The notes: generated from the sequence alone by a model not told the origin. Shown: positions 52,148 through 63,439, counted from the stretch's first letter. The stretch is DNA of 64,000 nucleotides from Isochrysis galbana (GCA_018136815.1 CM030932.1:2897019-2961018); one strand, 5' to 3'. Translations and numbers: made by a program.

Positions 52148-53169
52148 GCATTGTGCAGCACCATCATTCAGCGTGGCACTCGCCATTGTGCCTCGTCTTC
52201 TCATCATCTGCTTCCATCGGCTGCCATGTGAGAACTAAGCGAAGGGTTGAGCACCTTGCACGTTGTGGGGCATCCGCGGCATACACCAAAATTTGATTTA
52301 TGCGCACCTTTCCCGTATCCCCCCATGAGTGGCGCCCTCTTACAAGGAGTCACCTTGACACGAAAACCGAGACGTCCCCATCGGGCGGGGCACCTCTCAA
52401 TGTATACTGATATATGGGTAGGGGCGAGCAATCCGACAGCGGCGGGTAGGCACAGTCAACCTTCCGTGCCGTCAATTGTCCCCCTCCCCCAGTGGATAGT
52501 GGACGACATTCACGCACCCTGCGCGCCAGCGAGACGCGGCGCACTCCCGATCCGCCCATGTTTCGCTGGAATAATATTGAGACTAATGAGCATCAGTGCT
52601 GCTATGCCACGAGCCTTTCACTTGCACCAACGCGCCAGGCCACGATAAACACACACATGACCGCACTAATTCTAACTAAGACCCAAGGCACGAGCAAAAC
52701 TACGCAAAACTAAAGTACCCGATAATAGTAGTAGTAATATAATTATAACTCCCCTAGCAGGCCCCCGGCTTCCGTTAGAACTCCCCACAGGCTCATTGGG
52801 TGAAAACCCAGTGAGGTGTCGACATACATTAACGACTCACTAGTGACTAGTCACTGGCTAGGGAAATGGATAATGGGTGGCCCTTGCTTGGTTGGCCCTT
52901 GCTTGCTTGGCCCTTGCCTTGGGGCTTGGGGCAGGCAATTTTGCAATTTGCCCGAGCGGTCCGCCGCAGAGGCGCCTGGGGAACCCTCCTTTGTTTGAAA
53001 AAAAACATCTGAAGATTCTGGGCTACACACCTACTCACCTACTATCCCAACCAAGGTATCCATTGTTCTACTCCGACAACGCCCTTAACTTCCCTCCCTC
53101 CACCTCTTCCCCTGAAGTCGCGTTCCGTCAAAAGAGGGCCAGGTGATAGTTTTGTTTTCACTCCGAATG
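52148..53169. other. Intergenic with repeat fragments
   Basis: No supported gene. It contains a repeat A fragment (52745-52830), a GGCCCTTGCTTG triplicate near 52880-52920, and the inverted right end of repeat B (about 53113-53145). Confidence 0.5.
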
Positions 53170-54050
53170 TTATGCTAGTACAGGCGCAAGGACGCGGCGC
53201 GCGCGCAGATAACACCACGGACCACAGACCCCCATTCGATTTATCGAGTGAGGTCTCTTGATATTGGTTGCACATCCTGCATTTGTTCGTTATGCTTATG
53301 CCGAGAATCTGTTTTTGGTACCTATTCTCCTGTGGGTGATGTGTTTGAAGTGTTGAAGTGTGGGTGTTTGTCCGTGTGTTTCAACAACGGCAGGGTGTAT
53401 AGCCTGGCTATGCGTTTCCAGTCCTCTTTTGAGATGTCTAGGCGTTTTTCCCATGCTGTTTTGGCCGTTTGTGGGTCGTTGAGTCGTGTCGCCTTGAGCG
53501 CGGCTTTCGTGATGTCGGAAACCGTGATCGCGTCGAGTGCAATTCTTCCATTTTGTATGGCGTACTCGTCGGCTAGCGGGTATTCCATGTACTTGGGCCC
53601 TTTGTATCCATTCTCCCAGGGTGGTGGTAGCGTTATGTTTCTTCGGCGCTCGCTACGTCACCGGTGTCCGGTGTCGGAGACCTCCCCGAGATAGTTGGTG
53701 TCTGTGTGAACCCATATGTTGTTAAGTTTTTTGATGTACTTATCGTCTTCTGAGACTCTGACCTCTTCTCGTTTTGTTTCCCCCGACTCATGGGGGGATT
53801 CTTCTCCCTCCTGGCAGGTCCTCTCTCCGGGACCGGGTGGTGGGCGTTCCGACGACTTGTCTAGTATTTGCCGCGCGTGGTCGACCACGGCGTCCCATGA
53901 GTCTAGGAATTCCGTTTTACGGATCGCGCGGCCCTCGTGTACGAAGACCTCCGGGAGGTGTTCGACATAGGTCGAGCACTCTTCCCTACTGTAGGGCGTC
54001 GTGAAGGCATCGCCTTTGAACACGTTGTGTACCACGTTAGCTCTCGGGGG
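53170..54050 (-). pseudogene. Non-LTR-like retroelement remnant
   Basis: Minus-strand coding signal in at least three frames: about 54050-53658 (CSTYVEHLPEVFVHEG, ending GEVSDTGHR), about 53640-53322 (WEKRLDISKEDWKRIARLY) and 53320-53240 (KCRMCNQYQET). The W-x-x-R-L-x(5)-W-x-x-I pattern followed by a C-x-x-C cluster resembles the C-terminal part of LINE-type reverse transcriptase proteins. At least two frameshifts show it is dead. The family is uncertain. Confidence 0.45.
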
Positions 54051-54141
54051 CCCCCGATGGCCGAGAGCTCCTGGGGGGCGTTGGCTCCTGGGAGGTAACA
54101 TAGACTTAGAGTCGGGTTTTCCCGCGCGCGCTTGCGCGCGG

Positions 54142-56583
54142 ATGGGCGGCGAGGGCCCCTTCGTGCTACTCTCCATCTCTTGGAGCGACAATGAGGGGGG
54201 GCACAGGGGGCGGAAGGGGCGGCCGGTGTCTGAGGCACCGACGATCCGCCGTCTCGCGCTCGACGGCTCCGATGGCTCAGCCGTCGCTGTCTTCTGTGGT
54301 GAGAGCCACTGTGCAGCACTTAGCGCAAACGGCACTCTCTTCACCTGGGGCGATCCGAGCGATGGAAAACTGGGCCGCGCCCCGGTTGAGGCGGGTTTGG
54401 ACGTCGCGTACGAGCCACGTCCTGTCCGCACGTTCGGCGCCACCCTCCACGTACGTGCCGTTGCTTGTGGAGCGCGACATACCCTCTGCCTCACGAGTGC
54501 TGGCGCAGTGTGGGCGTGGGGATGTGGCACCTTCGGCGCGCTTGGCCTCGGACCGGAGACGATTGAGGAGCAACCAAGGCCGCAGCCAATTCCAGAGTTG
54601 CATCGTGATGTTCTCGCCATTGCCTCCGGGGTGTACCACTCTGTCGCTCTTGCACCCATCTCTCTCTGTGAACGGATGCCACATACTTTGATATGTTCGC
54701 AGCATGCAGCGGACCCTTTGGCGGCAGGTGTCGAAGGGAAGCGTGCTGATGACTCTCCAGCTATTTGGACGTGGGGCTGGAGTAGATGCGGCCAGCTTGG
54801 AGACGGCTCCGATGGCGGCCACGTCTTCAGTCCGCGTCCATTACCGCGGCGAGCCGTTCATCCTCTCAGCCCTACAATGCGAGAAAAGGACGGTTCTGCC
54901 TCTCCAAATTTGGAAGGGGCGAGTGGGTGGTCGGGGCCACCGCCTTCTCTCGTCGCCAGCGGCGCGCAGCATTGCCTCGCTGTAGATACCACTGGTTCAC
55001 TTGCTGCATGGGGTGCCAATGAGGCTGGTCAGTTGGGATTAGGGGACATAGCACATAGACGGACACCAACACGAATCAACGCTGCGCAGGGGTTCGGCAC
55101 ATCGCCGATCGTAGCCATATCGTGCGGGCGCAAGCGTAGCATCGCCCAGGATGCGAACGGGGATGTTTTCGCCTGGGGAGCCTTGCTCGAATCACCAGTC
55201 CGCTCAACGAGCGCGCTCACTCTAATACCTGCTCAGCTTCCATCGTTTGAACGTGTGCGTGCCGTGGCCTGTAGCACAAGCTTCATCGTGGCAATCAGTG
55301 AGGCTGGCGAGCTCATCGTGCTGGGCGGCGATGGCAAGACTGCTGATCGTCTCAGCCTGCCAGAAGGCTTTGGGAACTGCTTGTCCGTTGCCTGCGGCAT
55401 GGAGCATATCCTGGCCGTCTCATCACTCGCCGCAACCGGTACGCACCACCTCGATAGCACATTTTTCTTCTCGCTCGGGGGCGAGCCTCACAATGAAGAG
55501 GAGACTTCAAGCCGCGAAGCAGTGCATGTGGCGCCTCCGTCTTCCAGCAGGCCTGTCACAAAATTAGTCGGAGCAGGCATCTCGAGCGACGCCCGTGATG
55601 CCAGTGGCGCAGGAGTGTGCCCAGATCACATCAGCAAACATGAAGACAGCCTTGAGGACCACCCGGCCAGCCATTTGCATGGTGCAAGTAGAGTAACTCA
55701 GGCCGATTCGAATGACAGCCGTTGGGGCTCGCACGAGCATCAAGGTGGCGACGACGGTGAAAGTGTCGCTCGCGGCATCTCATCGAATGTCAACCAGGCG
55801 GAGTGCTTGCGCTCGTTCGGATGTGTGCAGGATGGCCCCTTCATTTGTGCGGCCTCCCCACACTACAGCCCTCCTATGCACAGTACCTTGTGGCATCCAA
55901 GTGTACTCTCAGAAGCATCCAGCGGTGAACTGATCACTGATAGGGGAAAGTGTCGCTCTTCACAAGTGGGCTTGTCGAGCGGAGCCGACGATGCCTGCGA
56001 CGCATCCCTCGAAGCTCTATATGGGTCACGCCATCCATCGCCATCGCCAAGGCTGGCACAAGTTGGCGAGGTGGGAGTGTCGGTGAACGAGCATAGTGCG
56101 TTCAGAATGGCTACACCCGTAATTCTAGGAGTAGATATTGCACCACTGGGCTCTGCGCGACAGCCAGAGGACGGATCGGACAGGGAGATCGCAACTGAGC
56201 GATCTCTAAGCAAACATGGCCTTGGAGAAGTATCAGCTGCTCTCTCCGATCTAGATGAGATCGTTGGCGAGATGGAAGCTCAGAAGGTGACACTCGAGAG
56301 GGCTCGTACCTTCCAGTTGGACGCAGCCCGCGAGTCTTCCCATCGCTGGGCGTCAGAGCTGAGCACGATGCGTTCACAACTGTCAGCGCTACGCGCTCAA
56401 TTGTCGGCAAAGGAGCGCACATTATGGTTGCAGAAAAAGGAGCAGCGAGAGTTGGAGAAAGAACGAGATGCTTTGATGGTAGAAGTGGCAAGCGCGCGCA
56501 ATGATGCCTCCATTGCATGGCGAGCGGCAGCTCGGTCGGAAGACGCAGCGAGAGCAGAGAGTTTATCGTCCGTACGAGGCACT
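54142..56583 (+). CDS. RCC1-repeat protein with coiled coil, cut by gap
   Basis: One open frame of 814 codons running into the N gap. RCC1-type repeats (pattern VACGxxHTLCLTxxGxVWAWG with G-QLG-GD turns) cover about residues 40-430 and would form a seven-bladed propeller; such proteins act as GTPase exchange factors or binding platforms. A Ser/His-rich linker follows, then a strong coiled coil from about 695 to 805 (LDEIVGEMEAQKVTLERA and SALRAQLSAKERTLW). The ATG at 54142 is chosen because upstream sequence is minus-strand retroelement remnant. An insertion at about residues 175-205 between two blades may be an unspliced intron. The C-terminus is lost in the gap. Confidence 0.8.
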
Positions 56584-56683
56584 NNNNNNNNNNNNNNNNN
56601 NNNNNNNNNNNNNNNNNNNNNNNNNNNNNNNNNNNNNNNNNNNNNNNNNNNNNNNNNNNNNNNNNNNNNNNNNNNNNNNNNNN
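56584..56683. other. Assembly gap (100 N)
   Basis: Exactly 100 N; real size unknown. Frames on either side cannot be joined with confidence. Confidence 0.99.
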
Positions 56684-57189
56684 CTTTGGCCAGCTGCACT
56701 CGCCGCTGCCGGCGGCGGTGGGCGTGCTCGAGGCCTCCGTCCACGGAGTCGTCTACAAGAGCGCGCAGCTCCGCGCCCGGCGGCCACGCGCCACCTCGCT
56801 GCGTGCCGTGGTCGCGACGCGTGAGGTGCACGTCGACCGCCCGGCCGTCCGCGTCCTCGTGCAGTGCCCCACCGAGGCGAGTGCGCGCGGTGGCATCGGG
56901 CTTCGACCTCTGGCTCGCACTGGTGGCTCTCTTCTTCCTGCTGCTCCTGCTGAACCGATGATGCCGCTGAGATGATGCGCGGCGGCCTCTCCTTCCCCCT
57001 CCCCCCTCCCCCCCCCCCATCCCCTTTCTTTTTCGTCTCCCTCCGCCCGCGCCCAAAAAAAGGGGGAGAGGGGGGGGGGGAGGGGGTGAAAACCCCTGCG
57101 CGCATCGGAGACGCGCACGTGCGCCCAATAGTTTCGTTCCACGTGTGTAGTGGGGGGTGCCCCGGCGAAACTCCTCCCGCGCATCTTCG
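56684..57189 (+). other. Possible 3' exon after the gap, then G/C runs
   Basis: 56684-56870 is GC-rich and coding-like in more than one frame. One frame ends in a hydrophobic tail (FDLWLALVALFFLLLLLN, stop 56959-56961), which would be a C-terminal membrane anchor. It may be the end of the gap-split gene or of another one. After 56980 only poly-C and poly-G runs are seen. Confidence 0.3.
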
Positions 57190-57886
57190 ACCGATGCGCG
57201 CCGAGTCGTCACCATCGTGAGGAAGACGAGGGCGAGGAGAGAGCTGGAGGGTGAGCGAGGAGGGAGGAGGGAGGCAGGCAGTAGGAGCCGTCTCTCTCTG
57301 GTAGGTCGATGAGAGGGGGAGGAGGGGACCCGGGGGAGGGGGCCCCGGGGGAGCGGAGAGACCCCAAGACCTCGATTGTTTACGTTAGTGTTTTCGCAAT
57401 ATACGGTAATATTTTCCCCGGTCCCAGGGGTGCCCCCGCGGTTCCCGACCGCCTCTGCGTCCAGAGTCCCCCCGCGGAAAGAGTGAACGCACGGCGTGCA
57501 CCTTCCTGGAAGTTGCTATGCGCACGCACGGCGCCCCGCGGGGGGGGGAGCCGATGTGCATACGCACGGCGTGCACAATGATTGCAAGCAATCACACGTG
57601 CTGCGCAAACGAAACGTCTCGTATATGGCTACTTTACGTTAATGTGGGCCTTAGGGAAAAAAGTTTCTATGCGCACGCACGGCGCCCTCGCGAGGGGGAA
57701 GTCGATGCGCATACGCACGGCGTGCTCAATGATTGCAAGTAATCACATGTGCTGCGTAAACGAAACATCTCGTATACGGCGACTTTATGTTAAAAAAAGT
57801 TTCTATGCACAGCTTTGTTTTGTACCACTATTGTTCATAACTAAAAAGAAAACAGATTGTGGTCCTCTTTTGACGGAACGCGACTT
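57190..57886 (+). repeat. Dispersed repeat B, copy 2
   Basis: Near-identical to 27765-28474, same orientation, with identical termini. Its right end abuts the hAT transposase fragment directly. Confidence 0.88.
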
Positions 57887-58546
57887 GCGATAGGAGCCAA
57901 TTCAAGCTGGACAATCACATATGCGAATCGCTCGAGCTTGCTCATATCGGACGAGAATGAAACACGGCAGGCTATAGATGTTTGTGCTCTCCCTCAATGG
58001 GGAAAACTCGTTGATAAGGTTTCCAAAGCTTACCAGTATCTTGAAGACCGCCTAACAGATAAATGTGCTACTCCCTACCGTTGCCAAGAACAGCACCGAG
58101 TAACTGGCGTTCTTCGCGCATTCAACCCCTCGTTTGCTTTTGGCAAGGTCGATCACTTGTGGGTGCAGCATATCAGTGAAATACAATGCTTTGGTTCGAT
58201 CCCAAATGTATACGATCGGCTAAGAGCTGAGCTGCCCGATTACCTAACAGCTTGCCGGGGCACACACATCGACCATGCTAGCACTCGTGACTTCACCAAA
58301 GGCGTTCTTTCATGGTGGGCGTCGAATCATACCAAATTCCCGACTTGGGCTATGTGCGCAAGGATTGCTCTCAGCTTGACTCCCAATTCTGCTTCTTGTG
58401 AACGTGTATTCTCTTTGCTTGCGTGCATGTTTCCTTCCGTTCGTGCTTCGTCTTTGTCTGACCAGGTTGAAGCATCCGTGATGTTGCGCTACAATCGCAA
58501 CAAGCGTACGCGTGAGTGTGAGTGTGGAAAAGACATTGATGCATGA
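57887..58546 (+). pseudogene. hAT transposase C-terminal fragment
   Basis: About 219 codons of the C-terminal part of a hAT-family transposase, including the dimerisation domain: WWASNHTKFPTWAMCARIAL, then SASCERVFSL and a final LRYNRNKR. The N-terminal zinc finger and catalytic part are absent; the frame simply continues back into repeat B, whose insertion or deletion truncated the gene. It cannot be an active transposase, but the open frame suggests the event is recent. Confidence 0.8.
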
Positions 58547-58766
58547 TGCACAAACAAGGAGTGTATGGCGTGGAGCCAAGAATACATACACGTGATCGTG
58601 TGATTGTGCAATGACTATGCGCCATTCCGCAGCTCACGCAACATGAAATCTATATTTGACAACGTGATATTCCACGTGATATTTGGGCAGCCGCCGGCAT
58701 ATTTTCCGCATATTTTTGCGAGACATTTGGGCGGCCCAAACGAGACATTTCCGCCAAGCCCTACAA

Positions 58767-58870
58767 GGGTTGATTGTACGGGCCCACCCCGGGGGGTGTC
58801 CGCGATGGATGGAGAGAGGGGGGAGCGAGGCGCGAGGCCCCCATTGACCCCCACTTGTAAAAGTAGGTTC
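58767..58870 (-). repeat. Repeat D, inverted copy
   Basis: Reverse complement of 49041-49140 (GTACGGGCCCACCCCGGGGG and CCCCCATTGACCCCCACTT). It ends at GTAGGTT, as the satellite-inserted copy begins. Confidence 0.75.
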
Positions 58871-59317
58871 AGAAAAAAAGTCCAGTTTATGTTTGTGTGT
58901 GTAAACGTATGACCGTCATTTTTCTAAAAATAAGTCGGCCGGGAACGTGTACCATACGGATATTGTGTAGTGTACATTTACATTATACCGTAGACCGTAG
59001 AGGGGATTTTACTCTAGAGAAGGGGTTATACTGTTAGAGAGAGGGCGCCGCGCCCCCAAACTTGCAGCCCACTTGTAGAGAGGGCCCAAACTTCTGACGA
59101 GCTCGAGCAGCCACCCAAACTTGCAAAAAAGTTTGTAAAAGTATTTACCTGGCCCTAGAGCCCTAGCCTTGAAGCACGTGATGAGCGCGAATAGGCAAGC
59201 CCCACCTTGGCCATACGCACATGTCACAGACGCGCCATCACACACTGCTGACGGTGCTTGCTCGCCGCAAGTTGAGGGCACACAGCACTGCAAGCGTGGC
59301 ACCCAGCCGCCTAACGA
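58871..59317. other. Intergenic, no gene seen
   Basis: Contains several CAAACTTGC and CCCAAACTT repeats near 59055-59130. It is the 3' flank of the minus-strand diphthine synthase gene. Confidence 0.5.
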
Positions 59318-60754
59318 CTAGAAGCCAAAGGCATCCAAAAAGTCGTCTGCAGTTGCGCTGCCACCCTCGACATCCACTTCCGACGGATCAAATTTGAAGA
59401 CCCCACCCGCTAGCCGTTTTTCCGCAGCAGAGAAGCCAACGAAGTTGATGGCCTCGATCATCGCGCTCGCAGTTGGGAAACCTGATGAGGCTTTCACCTT
59501 GACCGAGTTCCTCGCCGGCTCGGACGACACGGAAATGACGCCCGACAAGGCTCGGAGAGCGCCCTCGACCTTTGCGAAGTCTGCTTCCGTGGCCGTCCCC
59601 GTGACTTCTAGCGCCGTCTCAGCAACTGCTGAATCCTCCTTGGCGGCCACAAGTGCCGGCGCTGGCGCATACGTCGCTAGCTCGTCGGGTGCTTCCACAT
59701 CCTCATCTGAGCAAGAGCTATGGTCCTCCCCAATGAATCCCGTCTCGTGTGCTCTCGCGGCGCGCTCGGCCGCTTCGTCTATCCTCTCTAGCTCCCGCTG
59801 GGTGAAGTGCTTGGCTTCGGCAGCTGGCACGCAGAAGGCACGGACCAGCTGGGTCTCCACCTCCGTCATGGACCCGAGCAACACCATCGAATGTAGGGGT
59901 GGGCCAAAATCGACAGAGAGCAGCTCCACTAGCGTGCCGTGTACACAGAGCTGACTCTCCGTACCCACGCGCGCCACGCCGATGGCTGGCGAAGCATTGC
60001 TGATGGACGTGACTCCCTCCCCGCGAACGCCGGCAATCTCGAGGATCTGCGAGGTGGCCTGCCGCACCGTCATGAATCGCGGTGGCAGGTATACCGGCTT
60101 ACCGCGCGCGAGCGAGGGCAGAGTCGGCTCGCGCGTCTTGATGTCGACGAGTACCAGGGAGTGCAGCCCGAGGGAAAGATTCGCCTCGAGCTTGTCGTAG
60201 AAGGAGGTCGGCCTCCACGTGTCAGTGAAGAAGGGCACCGAAACTGCCTCCCCAAATCGGTAGAGCTGCACGCCACAACAGCCGATTGCATTCATGATCG
60301 AGGCATTGTGCACCACACGCACAGGCACACTCATCCTGAGGAGCAGAGAGGATTCGCAAGGCGTCAGAGTAGGCACCCGACCGGATGGTTCCTCCTCGCG
60401 CACGTCTGCTTGGGGTGGTGATGTCAGATCGCCAACAGAAGGTGCATGCGCTCACGTCTTTGCGCGCGCAAGCACGTCGCAGTGCGTCGTCGCGCCGAAG
60501 GGGTCGCCGACGACGAGCAGTGCGATATCCGTCGTCTTGGCGCGCTCGAGCACCGGCTCAATCCCCGTCTCTACAAAGTCGCGCTCAGCCACCGTCACCT
60601 TCTTGCCGTAGAGAGCCTCGAGCCGCTCAACTGGAACAGTGAGGACTGAGGTGTACGCCTCGAGCAGCACCTCTGAGCAGGAGCGCACAAGCTGCAGGCC
60701 GCGCACGCTGATGTCGTGCTCGTCGTTGAGCCCGAGCCCGATCAGGTACAGCAT
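59318..60754 (-). CDS. DPH5: Diphthine synthase with extra C-terminal domain
   Basis: Two minus-strand exons, 60754-60456 and 60335-59318, GT-AG, phase 2, giving 438 residues. DPH5 uses AdoMet to methylate the modified His of elongation factor 2 in diphthamide synthesis (cytosol). Blocks: MLYLIGLGLNDEHDISVRGL at the start, VVGDPFGATTH, VRVVHNASIMNAIGCCG, LYRFGEAVSVPFFTDTW, LVLVDIKTREPT and PPRFMTVRQA. Family members are near 285 residues; this one adds about 150. After an acidic linker, residues 342-401 have the HMA ferredoxin-like pattern (LEVTG, VEGALRALSGVISV, AMIEAINFVGF) but no metal-binding CxxC. It is divergent from, and 159 bp away from, the next gene. Confidence 0.93.
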
Positions 60755-60913
60755 CCGCGTCTCTCTTCCTCACTCTCTCTCCTTCTCTCTCTTCTCTCTC
60801 TCCCTCCTTCCCTCCCTCCCTCTCCCTCTCCCTCTCCCTTTCTCTCTCCCCCCGCCCCCCCTTCTCTCACCCCCTCCCCCGCCCGCGCGGGCGTAGCGCT
60901 CGGCAGCCCGCCG
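60755..60913. promoter_or_regulatory. Shared divergent promoter region
   Basis: Only 159 bp separate the start codons of two genes read in opposite directions. The core is a CT-rich stretch (60770-60860) on the plus strand. No TATA box is seen. It must hold both promoters and 5' leaders, unless leaders extend into the genes. Confidence 0.6.
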
Positions 60914-61981
60914 ATGGCTCTGCGGCTCTCGGGGCTGCTCTGTCTCGCCTCGGCCTGCTCGGCTGTGCGGCTTCTGACGAAGGCTAGGCTCGAGCACGTC
61001 TCACCCGCCGACGCCTTCCGCTTTCTCGCCACGCCTGCCCACTGGCCACGCATCGTGCTGAGCTCCTGTGCAGTCGAGGGCGAGGCGCTCGACCAGCCTT
61101 TGCCCCTCGGCCAGACAGTGGACGAGGTGTTTGGGCTGCCACCGCTGCTGCCGTTACGCGTTCGCTGGATCTGCGACCGCTTTCAGCCGCCGAGCGACCA
61201 AGCGGCTGACGGAAGCCTCGTCTTTAGCTCAGCTGAGGGGCTGCAGGGCGTGGCGACTGCCTGCTTCATGCGCTTCGCCTTGAACGGCGACGGCCAGGGC
61301 GGAACAGAGCTTGAGCTGGAAATGGAGTACGAGCCAGTGTCAGCACTCGCCAACATCGCGGCTCCCGTGTTGGTCATCGACAACGCCATCGCGCTCAAAG
61401 TGCTCCTGCCGCGCGAGCTGGCACGGGCGAGGAGGCGCGAGAGGCCCCTTGGCACAATGGACCCAATTGCTGGGCCTCTTGTCGCCGCATCGCGGCGGCT
61501 CGGGCTGTTGCCCAAAGAGGAGGACGGGTGGACCGGTGAGCCGACCGCATGGGCCAAGGCTGACTCTATTCCGCAGAAACTCAGCGAGCTCTCGCAGACG
61601 CGCCTACCCGGCATCAAGCAGTGGGTTGCCGACCTAGCAGCCGGCGATTTTGACCGCGAGGCGGTCGATGTCCGGCTCGACGGCTTGATTGGCTCGTCTG
61701 CCGTGGTGATGTTCTCTTTCACGAACTGTCCGTTTTGCAAGGGTGCCAAGGAGCTCCTCGACGCGAAGGGTGTGGGCTACGCCGTGATCGAGCTCGACCA
61801 GGACAAGGGGGGCGCGGCCCTGCGGTCGCGGTTGGGCGCACGGACAAGCCGGACAAGCGTCCCAAGCGTATGGATCGACGGCGAGTGCATCGGCGGACTC
61901 AATGACGGGCCAGGGCTCGTCCAATTGGACGCGAATGGCAAGCTGGAGCCCAAGCTGCGCGCAGCTGGGGCGCTAGTCTAG
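60914..61981 (+). CDS. SRPBCC-glutaredoxin fusion, signal peptide
   Basis: Intronless, 355 residues from ATG 60914. A Leu/Ala-rich signal (MALRLSGLLCLASACSA) suggests export or the first step of plastid targeting. Residues about 22-190 look like an SRPBCC/START-type lipid- or ligand-binding fold (FRFLATPAHWPRIVLSS, then LELEMEYEPV). Residues about 262-355 are a glutaredoxin domain with active site C272-P-F-C275, the TSVP cis-Pro loop and GGLND. Thiol reduction with glutathione is the expected activity. The joining of the two folds is unusual. The frame is open further upstream, but only low-complexity Ser/Pro sequence lies there. Confidence 0.82.
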   Translation: MALRLSGLLCLASACSAVRLLTKARLEHVSPADAFRFLATPAHWPRIVLSSCAVEGEALDQPLPLGQTVDEVFGLPPLLPLRVRWICDRFQPPSDQAADGSLVFSSAEGLQGVATACFMRFALNGDGQGGTELELEMEYEPVSALANIAAPVLVIDNAIALKVLLPRELARARRRERPLGTMDPIAGPLVAASRRLGLLPKEEDGWTGEPTAWAKADSIPQKLSELSQTRLPGIKQWVADLAAGDFDREAVDVRLDGLIGSSAVVMFSFTNCPFCKGAKELLDAKGVGYAVIELDQDKGGAALRSRLGARTSRTSVPSVWIDGECIGGLNDGPGLVQLDANGKLEPKLRAAGALV

Positions 61982-62309
61982 GTGCCACGCGTAGTTTGGT
62001 GTCCGGATGGGCCATCGCCTTTGCGCATGAGGCCATGAGGGGAGCTAGGAGCATGGACGGCGTGCGTGGGCCGGGCTCGATTGTGCAGGATGCGAACATG
62101 ACGCAGTGAACAGAAACGCCTAGTGCATGATGATGTATTGGGCAAGTGGGATTCATTCATCATCACGATTCTTGCATGTCAACTGCCTCTAAGCCTCTAA
62201 GCTGGTTGCGGGTATGTCGACGGACGGCGATGTTACTGAGAAACCGTCCGAAGATTCGTGGCTATCGCCTAGTACTGACACGGTACAATAATAATAATAA
62301 TAATAAAAC
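61982..62309. other. Intergenic with AAT microsatellite
   Basis: No gene. An AAT repeat (62285-62304) directly precedes repeat A. Confidence 0.6.
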
Positions 62310-62660
62310 AACTGAGCGTCAGTACCACTACTCCCACTAGCCCGGTACTATCACGACACCCCTTAGTTAGCGCACCTGCCCGTACGCCTTGACGTGTGCT
62401 GTCACTAGACACATACGCATATGCACCCCTACGAATCTAGCGAGGCAAGCGTGGTAGAGGCAGGGGGGGCCAGGGGCTGAGCCCCAGCCTCCACTACCCC
62501 CTGAGCTGCCCTGGTTGGCCTTGGGAGCCGCCCGAAGCCCTCTGTCTGCCTGGCGACCAGGGATGGGGGGGGAGTCAGCTCGAGGGTCGAGGGCAGGCCC
62601 ATGCCGGGCGTGGGAGTGCGAGTCACGGCCCGCGCCCACTAGGGGTCTGGGCCAGAGTGT
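62310..62660 (+). repeat. Dispersed repeat A, short copy
   Basis: Has the outer end (CAACTGAGCGTCAGTACCAC), then the AGGGGCTGAGCCCC core in inverted orientation, and the CGGGCGTGGGAGTGCGAGTC block of 49200. The middle is deleted or rearranged compared with 49041-49973. Confidence 0.75.
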
Positions 62661-62834
62661 TGATTGCCCACCAGCAGCGGGTTAACACCACACTGCCGGT
62701 GCTGTGTACTACTGTGCACCCACGCACCCACGCACTCACGCACCCACTGAATGCTACGTGCCGCGCGTGCGCGCGCACGAGGAGCTGCACGGCCAAGTGG
62801 CAAGTGGGGAGAGTTGCTCTTCGGCACGGGCACC

Positions 62835-63153
62835 ATGGCCGACTTGGAGCTTGCGCGCCTGCACTTGCTGCTGCGCGCGCTGCGCTGCTGCCGCTACACG
62901 GGCGGCGCGCCGGCGCGCCCGCGCACGAAGGGACCGTGCTACTCCTTGTGCACGCGTGGGCCGCCTACTGCGTGGGGAGGCAGCGGCGACGGTCGGAGGT
63001 GCGCCGGCGGTGCCCGCCGCCGCCTTCGCGGCCGTGGACCGGCTGCTCGCCGCACTCGCTGCGCGCGACCAACTGGCCGACGCTCATGTTGCGCGCTGCG
63101 CGTCGCCTGCGCGTTTCACTTGCGCGTGTCCCGATAGGCATTTTGTCATTTGA
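62835..63153 (+). CDS. Possible small gene, unresolved
   Basis: An ATG at 62835 (MADLELARLHLLLRALRCC) follows a purine/GC-rich leader. Its frame becomes Arg-rich after about 30 codons, while another frame further on reads as an Ala-rich helix (FAAVDRLLAALAARD) to a stop at 63151-63153. A short intron near 62900-62990 could join them, but no unique splice pair can be chosen. No family is recognised. Confidence 0.3.
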
Positions 63154-63439
63154 CCGCGCATGCCCTCGCGCTGCCCGCTAAAGCAAGCAGAATCAGCAAC
63201 CAGCAACCGCAACAGTGACGAGTGGAAGTGCGTAAACACCGTGTCAACACTTGTTGTGCCCTGCGTCAACACTTGTAAGAGGCCAGATGGGTTAACACCT
63301 TGCCCAAGCTACTGTAATGGGCCCTCGAGGGCGTGTGGGCGTGTCAACGTGAACCCATACGCCCTGGTCAAAGTGTCCTTCCCCACCCTTGAACTGGTGA
63401 ATGCTTGCGGATCATCTGGATCTGGCATTGGCCACCACT

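Noticed and set aside
54051..54659. Minus-strand continuation of the 333-codon frame over the RCC1 gene
   Set aside because: This part mirrors strongly conserved RCC1 coding on the plus strand; only the part below about 54050 looks like real minus-strand coding.
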